5,094 bases of DNA from Leptospiraceae bacterium (lineage in GTDB: Bacteria > Spirochaetota > Leptospiria > Turneriellales > Turneriellaceae). The stretch lies in NCBI GenBank assembly GCA_025057195.1, contig JANWWX010000103.1, positions 1 to 5,094 on the forward strand. Direction: 5' to 3'. The notes under the pieces were generated by a model. The model saw nothing but the letters and a program-made list of their open reading frames with translations, ran no database searches and was not told the origin of the DNA. Positions 1 through 5,094 of this stretch are shown one piece after another; the first letter of the stretch is position 1; each line of letters begins with the position of its first letter. Position numbers and translations under genes: made by a program.

Positions 1-3000
1 CCCGCGATTTTTTTGGGCAACGGTGTGGCTTTCCTCGCTTGCGGTGTGGCACCAAGGTGGGCTGTGGTTTCGGCAGCGATTGCCTCTGGGCAAACCATCG
101 CTGCGGTGTACCTGTTGCGCTTTCTACCGGAATCCACTACCACATTCCGGCGGGTACGGGATTTTTTCAGGATGGTTTTTGTCGCAGGATTTCTCCTGCC
201 TTTGGCTGCGGCAGTTCTTGCTGCCTGGCTTCTTCCCGACACCGCTACTTTTTGGCATGTGGCTGAGCGTTGGGCTGTCGGCAATTCTTTGGGGGTGATC
301 ACACTCGCCCCACTGATTTTGCTCTGGAGGCAAATGCCAAACCTGCGCCAACGACCCAGTTATTGGTTAGAGTTTTTGCTGGCTTTTGGGATCGCGCTTG
401 CCATTGGGCAAATTGTCCTGGCCGGGCAGCAGGCATTTGGCTTGGAACGCTACCTGCGGGCTTTTATGCTATTTTCTTTTGTGGTGTGGGCGGCTGTGCG
501 GTTTGGGCGCCGCGCCACCATTGTGCTCATTACCCTATTTGCGCTGCAGGCAGTGGCAGGGCTGGTGCAAGGCCGAGGCTACCTCGTCACTCCAGAGCAG
601 GATGTCAGCCTGCTCACAATTTGGTTTTTTGTTTTCCTCATTGCAACTACGGGAATGGCATTGGCCATCATCATCCACGAGGGGGGAGAGTTCAACCGGG
701 CGTTGGAGCATACCAGGGAACGGCTGCAGCAGGTCAGTGCACTGACCCGTACAGGGGGGTGGGAATACGAGGTCGAAAGCCAAAAGGTCTATTATACGCA
801 GGAGTTTTTAGAACTGTTAGAAGTGCCGTCAGAAACTGCTCTCAGTCGGGAATCGCTGTTAGGACTTTTAGACGCCGAGGAAAAGCAAAAAATCCTGGCA
901 GCAACACAACAGGCACTCCAACACGGCAAAGGCTGGGACCTCGAGTTCTGGATGAAAACCTTTGCCGGCAACAGGCTTTGGGTGCGTTCGCTCTGTAAGC
1001 CCATCCTGAAAGATGGCCAGGTGGTGCGCCTTTTCGGGGCAGTCCATGATTTGACCCAACAAAAACTGGCACAGCTCGAGTTGCTCCGAAAAGACTCTGA
1101 ATTCCGGTCACTGGTGGAGACCGCATCGGAAGGAATCTGCATCCTTGACCGGGAAGGGCGTATCACTTTTGCCAACAAACGCTTAGCGGATATTCTGGGC
1201 TATCCCGTACGCCAGCTTGAGGGTAATCCCCTTAACCACTACTTGCTCAGCGAATTATCAGAAATCTTGCCATTAGCCAATGCCCAAAAGCCTGAAGTAA
1301 GACAGTCCTTTGAGGCCGATTTCCGCCATCAATCGGGACGGACAGTGCATGCTGTAGTCAGTCTGGCACCGGTGTTTTCTGGCGGGGAGATTAGTGGCGC
1401 TTATGTTTTTATTATGGACATCACCGACCGCAAGCTGGCAGAGATACGTCTGAAACTCAGTGAGGCGCACTATCGCCAGTTTGTCGAGTCGCTGTCCGAT
1501 GCGATTGTGGTCCATCAGAGCGGTTTTATTGTCTATGCCAATCCGGCGGCAGCGCATCTGGTGGGGGCCAAAAGCCCGCAGGAACTTTTAGGCAGAAACG
1601 CCATCGAATTTGTGGCGCCGCAATTCCGTGAGCAAGTTCTGCAGCGCATCCAATACCTGCTGCACCACGGCGGAGAGGTGCCACCCATGGAAGAAGAATT
1701 CATCCGTCTGGATGGAACACCTGTTGCCGTCGAGGTCAAAGCCACGGCCATCCGGTTCAATGACACCCCCGCTGTGCTGGTGGTTGCCCGCGACATTACC
1801 GAACGCAAACGGGCAGAGGAACAAATCCGCTACATGGGTCAGCACGACGCGTTGACCGGTCTGCCAAACCGTGTGCTTTTTGCAGACCGTTTGGCGCAAG
1901 CCATCGCCCATGCTGAAAGGTATAACACCATTTTTGCGTTGCTCTATGTCGATTTAGACCACTTCAAAAAAATCAATGATGTCTATGGCCACCGCTTCGG
2001 CGATGAATTCCTGAGGCAAGTGGCAGCACGCCTGGCCGGCCGGCTGCGTTCAGCAGATACCATTTCACGCCAAGGCGGGGACGAATTCGTCATCTTGCTC
2101 AACGAACTGCAACAACCAGAAGATGCTGCCGTTGTTGCCCGCGATCTCTGCCGCCTGCTGGAAAACCCTTTCCACATTGATGGCCTTTTAGTCTATGCAG
2201 CAGCCAGCATCGGCATCGCCATCTACCCACGCGATGGCACAGATGCGGAAACGCTGCAGCGCAATGCCGACATTGCCATGTACCACGCCAAAAACCGCGG
2301 CCGCAACCAATACCAGTTTTTTTCGGAAGAGCTCAACCGCATCCTGCAGGATAGGCTTGAACTGGAATACGCCTTGCGCCAGGCACTGGATAACAATGAG
2401 TTCAAGGTGGTTTACCAACCGCTGATCGACCTACAGACCAATGCCATCAGCGGCTTTGAGACCTTGCTGCGCTGGCAGCACCCACAGCGTGGGGAGTTGG
2501 CCGCAGCAAAATTTATCCCCCTGGCGGAGGATTCTGGCCAGATTATTGCCCTCAGCGAATGGCTATTTAACCGCGTGCTGTCTGATATCCCACAACTTGC
2601 GTTGGCCGGCTATCCAGAGCTGAGCATTGCGGTCAATTTTAGCATCACGGAACTACGACAAAAGGATTTTGCCGAAAAAATCCTGCGTTTGCTGGAGCAA
2701 CATGGGGTTATGCCCCGACGCCTAATTATTGATATTTCAGAAACGGCACTTTGGCAGGAGCGAGAAATTGTCAGTCAGAATATCCGGCAACTGGCAAGCC
2801 ACGGTGTACGCTTTGCTATCGATGATTTTGGCACTGGTAATTCTTCGCTGAGCCAGCTCAAATCTCTTCCCATCCACTACATAAAAATCGATGCTTCTTT
2901 TATCCACGACTTACCTGATAGCGAAGAGGATGTCATCATTGTGCGGACAATACTTTCGTTGGCGCGCAATTTGAAATTGGAGACCATTGCCGAGGGCGTG

Positions 3001-3120
3001 GAAAGCGCCAGCCAGCGCGACTTCCTGCGCCACCATGGTTGCGGCTTAGCACAGGGTAACTATCTTGCCCCACCCATGGAATTAGAAGCTGCCCTGCGTT
3101 TCGCACAAAAAATCGCTTAA
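1..3120 (+). CDS. MASE1-PAS-PAS-PAS-GGDEF-EAL cyclic-di-GMP diguanylate cyclase/phosphodiesterase, DgcE-like (5' partial)
   Basis: Inner-membrane protein predicted to make c-di-GMP from two GTP (GGDEF) and possibly degrade it (EAL). The frame is open to base 1. The first in-frame start, TTG at 13, falls inside the MASE1 domain, so the true start lies upstream and roughly 60-80 residues are missing. Numbering from that TTG: MASE1 about 1-222, with several hydrophobic helices and the family-like stretch WAVGNSLGVITLAPL; PAS1 about 237-355; PAS2 about 361-477; PAS3 about 483-600, each ending in a DxTxxK/R-type PAC motif; GGDEF about 605-775; EAL about 785-1033. The cyclase site looks intact: D647, N655, D656, D664 and GGDEF at 688-692. 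An inhibitory I-site RSAD (679-682) lies five residues before GGDEF. The EAL site keeps Q802, E816 (as ETL), R820, N875, D937, D938, K958, E994 and Q1014, but a metal-ligand Glu is Asp (D907). Domain order and estimated length match E. coli DgcE. The PAS ligands are unknown. Cyclase activity is well supported; phosphodiesterase activity is uncertain. Confidence 0.93.
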   Translation, partial: PAIFLGNGVAFLACGVAPRWAVVSAAIASGQTIAAVYLLRFLPESTTTFRRVRDFFRMVFVAGFLLPLAAAVLAAWLLPDTATFWHVAERWAVGNSLGVITLAPLILLWRQMPNLRQRPSYWLEFLLAFGIALAIGQIVLAGQQAFGLERYLRAFMLFSFVVWAAVRFGRRATIVLITLFALQAVAGLVQGRGYLVTPEQDVSLLTIWFFVFLIATTGMALAIIIHEGGEFNRALEHTRERLQQVSALTRTGGWEYEVESQKVYYTQEFLELLEVPSETALSRESLLGLLDAEEKQKILAATQQALQHGKGWDLEFWMKTFAGNRLWVRSLCKPILKDGQVVRLFGAVHDLTQQKLAQLELLRKDSEFRSLVETASEGICILDREGRITFANKRLADILGYPVRQLEGNPLNHYLLSELSEILPLANAQKPEVRQSFEADFRHQSGRTVHAVVSLAPVFSGGEISGAYVFIMDITDRKLAEIRLKLSEAHYRQFVESLSDAIVVHQSGFIVYANPAAAHLVGAKSPQELLGRNAIEFVAPQFREQVLQRIQYLLHHGGEVPPMEEEFIRLDGTPVAVEVKATAIRFNDTPAVLVVARDITERKRAEEQIRYMGQHDALTGLPNRVLFADRLAQAIAHAERYNTIFALLYVDLDHFKKINDVYGHRFGDEFLRQVAARLAGRLRSADTISRQGGDEFVILLNELQQPEDAAVVARDLCRLLENPFHIDGLLVYAAASIGIAIYPRDGTDAETLQRNADIAMYHAKNRGRNQYQFFSEELNRILQDRLELEYALRQALDNNEFKVVYQPLIDLQTNAISGFETLLRWQHPQRGELAAAKFIPLAEDSGQIIALSEWLFNRVLSDIPQLALAGYPELSIAVNFSITELRQKDFAEKILRLLEQHGVMPRRLIIDISETALWQEREIVSQNIRQLASHGVRFAIDDFGTGNSSLSQLKSLPIHYIKIDASFIHDLPDSEEDVIIVRTILSLARNLKLETIAEGVESASQRDFLRHHGCGLAQGNYLAPPMELEAALRFAQKIA

Positions 3121-3160
3121 AAAATCTAATCACTGCCCACAATCTGTCCGAAATTCGAGT

Positions 3161-4012
3161 ATGCGAGTTGTGCTGCTTTTGATGATAACAATGCTGATAC
3201 TGGGATGCCGTGCCCCACAGGCACGCAACAATCCCGGTCCAGGGCAACTGCAGGCTGAGGCGCAAGATCCCGCTTTGCAAGATGGCAATTTGGAAGCGCG
3301 GAGTGTGGCGGCCGTAAGCGAAGGCTATGCCGCCTGGTATGGCAAGGAACTGCACGGGCGCCCTACCGCCAGCGGTGAGCTTTTTGACATGAACAAACTC
3401 ACCGCCGCCCACCGCGATTACCCAATGCATTCGTTGGTTTTGGTCAAGAATTTGGAAAATGGCAAGAAAACCGTGGTCAAGGTTAACGACCGTGGACCCT
3501 ATGTCGAAGGCAGGATCATCGATGTCAGCTATGCTGCGGCACGCGAGCTTGGCTTTGCCGAAAAAGGGGTCGCCCGTGTCCAAATTGAGTTGATCCAAGC
3601 GGGTGAAGATAACTTCCTTGCGAAAGCAACACCGGAAAAAAGCACTATTGCCCGGCGCAAAGCGGATAATGACGATGACTTAGACATCCTGGAGCCTGAC
3701 CTCGATGCTGAGGAGAAAGAAGATCCACAAATTAAATCTGCCAAATCCAAGAAAGAAAAGCTGATTTTCTTAGACGGCAAAAAACCACGTGGCTACACGG
3801 TGCAAGTGGGGGCGTTTAAAAAGAAAGCCAATGCGGAGCGCCACCGCGATGAGATCCTGGAGTCTTACCCCGAGAAAGCGTTCATTGCCACCGACGGCAA
3901 ATGGCACTATGTCTGCTTGGGGGATTTCAAAACGCGCAAGCAGGCAAAAGCCTTCCTCAAAAAATTGGCAGAGGATGGCGTCGATGTCATGTACCGTGGC
4001 AAAATCGGCTAA
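3161..4012 (+). CDS. rlpA: RlpA family septal-ring lytic transglycosylase lipoprotein (DPBB + SPOR)
   Basis: Complete 283-residue outer-membrane lipoprotein. In characterised relatives (P. aeruginosa RlpA) this family cleaves peptidoglycan glycan strands stripped of stem peptides during daughter-cell separation. Visible parts: a short signal peptide with one Arg (R2), a hydrophobic core and lipobox LILGC with lipidated C16; a flexible Pro/Gln-rich tether to about 53; a double-psi beta-barrel at about 54-145 with YAAWYG, GRPTASGE, AAH and NDRGPY; a charged linker at about 146-208; and a SPOR domain at about 210-281 (GYTVQVGAF onward), which binds denuded septal glycan. E73, H84 and D110 match by motif and spacing (11 and 26 residues) the Glu/His/Asp implicated in P. 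aeruginosa RlpA, so activity is likely retained, although E. coli RlpA is reported to lack it. ATG at 3161 is the only start in the intergenic gap in this frame and supplies the signal peptide's positive charge. No good Shine-Dalgarno precedes it; only GAG, almost abutting the ATG. It lies 40 bases after the c-di-GMP gene, possibly in one transcript. Confidence 0.95.
   Translation: MRVVLLLMITMLILGCRAPQARNNPGPGQLQAEAQDPALQDGNLEARSVAAVSEGYAAWYGKELHGRPTASGELFDMNKLTAAHRDYPMHSLVLVKNLENGKKTVVKVNDRGPYVEGRIIDVSYAAARELGFAEKGVARVQIELIQAGEDNFLAKATPEKSTIARRKADNDDDLDILEPDLDAEEKEDPQIKSAKSKKEKLIFLDGKKPRGYTVQVGAFKKKANAERHRDEILESYPEKAFIATDGKWHYVCLGDFKTRKQAKAFLKKLAEDGVDVMYRGKIG
4009..4012. other. Tail-to-tail stop-codon overlap of rlpA and the aldehyde dehydrogenase gene
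   Basis: The four bases ctaa hold TAA of rlpA on the plus strand (4010-4012) and TAG of the aldehyde dehydrogenase on the minus strand (4011-4009). There is no intergenic space, and I see no GC-rich hairpin followed by a T-run on either strand close to the junction. Any terminator would therefore lie inside the opposing coding sequence. Confidence 0.9.
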
Positions 4013-5094
4013 CCAATTTGGCGCAGGTGCCATGCCTTGGGCTGGGTGAAGGTCTCAATCCCGTAGCGGGAGAGCGTCAAGCCGACACCGCTTTTGTTAC
4101 GCCCCGACCAAGGCAGGCGAGGACTCACCCGATCGCAGCAGTTGGCATAGGCAGTGCCGGTTTTGACCTGCGATAAAATGCGTTTAGCGCGCTCTAGATC
4201 GCGGCAGTAAACTGCGGCGGTGAGGCCATAGTCAGTGTCGTTCATCAGCTGGATCGCCTCTTCATCGCTACGCACTTTCATGACACCAATCACCGGACCA
4301 AAACTTTCCTCCCGCATGAGCGCCATGCTATGGTCGGCATTCTCAATGACAGTTGGTTCCAAGAAAAAACCAGCGGCACATGCCACTGGCTTGCCCCCAC
4401 ACAGGATTTTACCACCGCGCTTTACAGCGTCTCCGATTTGGGCTAACAAAAAGTCGAGCGCTGCTTTCCCCCGCGTGAGGGCGCCAATATAGGTATCCTC
4501 TGATTCCGGATCGCCTATTTTGTAGTTGCGCACTGTCTCAACAAAGTGTGCAATGAATTCAGGATAAATTTTCTCGTGGACATAGAGCCGCTCGACGCTA
4601 CAGCAACTCTGCCCTGTGTTATACATAGCCCCATCCGCAGTGGATTCGGCCGCGAAGGCAATGTCAACATCGTCTGTGACATAAGCGGGATCCTTGCCGC
4701 CCAATTCGAGCTGCAATTTGAGCATGCGCCCAGCCACGCGCTGTGCGATTTTCTGGCCTGTGGCATAAGAACCAGTAAAAAAAATCCCATCGACCAGCTG
4801 ATCGACCAGAAGTGCGCCCGCTTCCCCACCACCAAAAACGACACCAAAAATGGCGTCGGGCACGCCCGATTTTTTGAGCCAGTCCGCCATCAACTGGCCG
4901 GTCAAAAGTGCGTACTCGGAGGGTTTATAAAGCACCGCGTTGCCAGCCAAAAGGGCGGGGATAAACACATTCGAACTCACAAACCACGGGTAGTTCCAAG
5001 CAGAAATGTTGGCAATGACACCCAGCGGTTCATGCTCGATTTCCTCGCGCATGGCATTGTCCGTAAACACGACCTCGTGGGCCAGGGTGCGCTC
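4009..5094 (-). CDS. NAD(P)-dependent aldehyde dehydrogenase family protein (N-terminus cut off by window)
   Basis: Cytoplasmic enzyme of the aldehyde dehydrogenase superfamily, oxidising an unidentified aldehyde to the acid. About 361 residues are visible. The frame stays open to base 5094, and the GTG at 5070 is an internal Val codon, not a start, because conserved sequence continues upstream (ERTLAHEV). About 95-130 N-terminal residues of a usual 455-500 are missing. Numbering from 5070: WNYP (25-28, oxyanion N26), KPSE (49-52), FTGS (98-101), LELGGK (121-126, general base E122), GQSCC (153-157, catalytic C156 at 4603-4605) and EESFGP (254-259). Spacings N26-E52 (26) and E122-C156 (34) match human ALDH2 N169-E195 and E268-C302, so all chemistry residues are present. 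E52 sits where a cofactor-ribose-binding Glu usually indicates NAD+ preference (inference). The C-terminal NCCDRVSPRLPWSGR followed by PKAWHLR recalls an uncharacterised subfamily (possibly cd07102, from memory). It is convergent with rlpA, and no promoter is in view. Confidence 0.94.
   Translation of the reverse strand, partial: ERTLAHEVVFTDNAMREEIEHEPLGVIANISAWNYPWFVSSNVFIPALLAGNAVLYKPSEYALLTGQLMADWLKKSGVPDAIFGVVFGGGEAGALLVDQLVDGIFFTGSYATGQKIAQRVAGRMLKLQLELGGKDPAYVTDDVDIAFAAESTADGAMYNTGQSCCSVERLYVHEKIYPEFIAHFVETVRNYKIGDPESEDTYIGALTRGKAALDFLLAQIGDAVKRGGKILCGGKPVACAAGFFLEPTVIENADHSMALMREESFGPVIGVMKVRSDEEAIQLMNDTDYGLTAAVYCRDLERAKRILSQVKTGTAYANCCDRVSPRLPWSGRNKSGVGLTLSRYGIETFTQPKAWHLRQIG

Noticed and set aside
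13..15. TTG as the start codon of the c-di-GMP gene
   Set aside because: The frame is open back to base 1 and encodes MASE1-like sequence on both sides of this codon; a MASE1 domain would be missing its first helices.
270..998. 242-residue open frame on the plus strand inside the MASE1/PAS1 region
   Set aside because: It is an out-of-frame shadow with an unnatural Cys/Gly/Arg-rich composition and no domain; the main frame has clear membrane helices and PAS sequence.
3107..3126. Direct repeat aaaaaatc at 3107-3114 and 3119-3126
   Set aside because: It is short, A-rich and partly coding; it is expected by chance and has no sign of an operator or attachment site.
3102..3130. Possible promoter for rlpA (tctaat at 3125-3130 as -10, cgcaca at 3102-3107 as -35)
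   Set aside because: The -10 lacks the key second-position A and the -35 matches only three of six bases; this is no better than chance in A-rich sequence.
2936..3598. 220-residue open frame on the minus strand spanning the gene junction
   Set aside because: It lies antisense to the EAL end and the RlpA barrel, shows no recognisable domain, and both plus-strand genes are well supported.
4011..4021. Inverted sequence ccaatttgg after the rlpA stop as a terminator stem
   Set aside because: The arms are only four bases with no room for a loop, there is no T-run, and it encodes the last residues of the aldehyde dehydrogenase.
4600..4605. Adjacent cysteines at the dehydrogenase active site as an anomaly
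   Set aside because: Neighbouring cysteines beside the catalytic Cys occur in well-known members such as human ALDH2, so this alone is not unusual.
5068..5070. GTG as the start codon of the aldehyde dehydrogenase
   Set aside because: Starting here would remove the N-terminal part of the family's cofactor domain, and the frame continues to the window edge.

Overview
The window reads as ordinary chromosomal DNA of a Gram-negative bacterium, most likely a proteobacterium. The evidence is an outer-membrane-type RlpA lipoprotein with a SPOR domain and a large MASE1/PAS/GGDEF/EAL cyclic-di-GMP protein. Base composition is moderate (neither AT- nor GC-rich by eye) and looks similar across the three genes. 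The species cannot be named from the sequence. I found no RNA gene, CRISPR array, insertion sequence, integrase or other sign of mobile DNA.

Layout: (1) 1-3120, plus strand, is a membrane-anchored c-di-GMP enzyme cut off at its 5' end by the window edge. Its order is MASE1 - PAS - PAS - PAS - GGDEF - EAL, the architecture of E. coli DgcE (YegE). (2) After a 40-base gap, 3161-4012, plus strand, encodes a complete RlpA lipoprotein: lipobox, double-psi beta-barrel, charged linker, SPOR domain. (3) 4009-5094, minus strand, is an NAD(P)-dependent aldehyde dehydrogenase, complete at its C-terminus and cut off at its N-terminus by the window edge. It converges on rlpA, and the two stop codons overlap within the four bases ctaa.

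How they fit together: the first two genes are co-directional with a short gap and no visible terminator, so co-transcription is plausible. That would place a c-di-GMP sensor beside a septal peptidoglycan enzyme, but this is inference from spacing alone. The aldehyde dehydrogenase is oppositely oriented and probably unrelated in function. Nothing here is clearly a new system. The points most worth a second look are substitutions in an otherwise well-preserved EAL site, the charge-segregated linker in RlpA, the tail-to-tail stop overlap, and the aldehyde dehydrogenase's probable membership of an uncharacterised subfamily.
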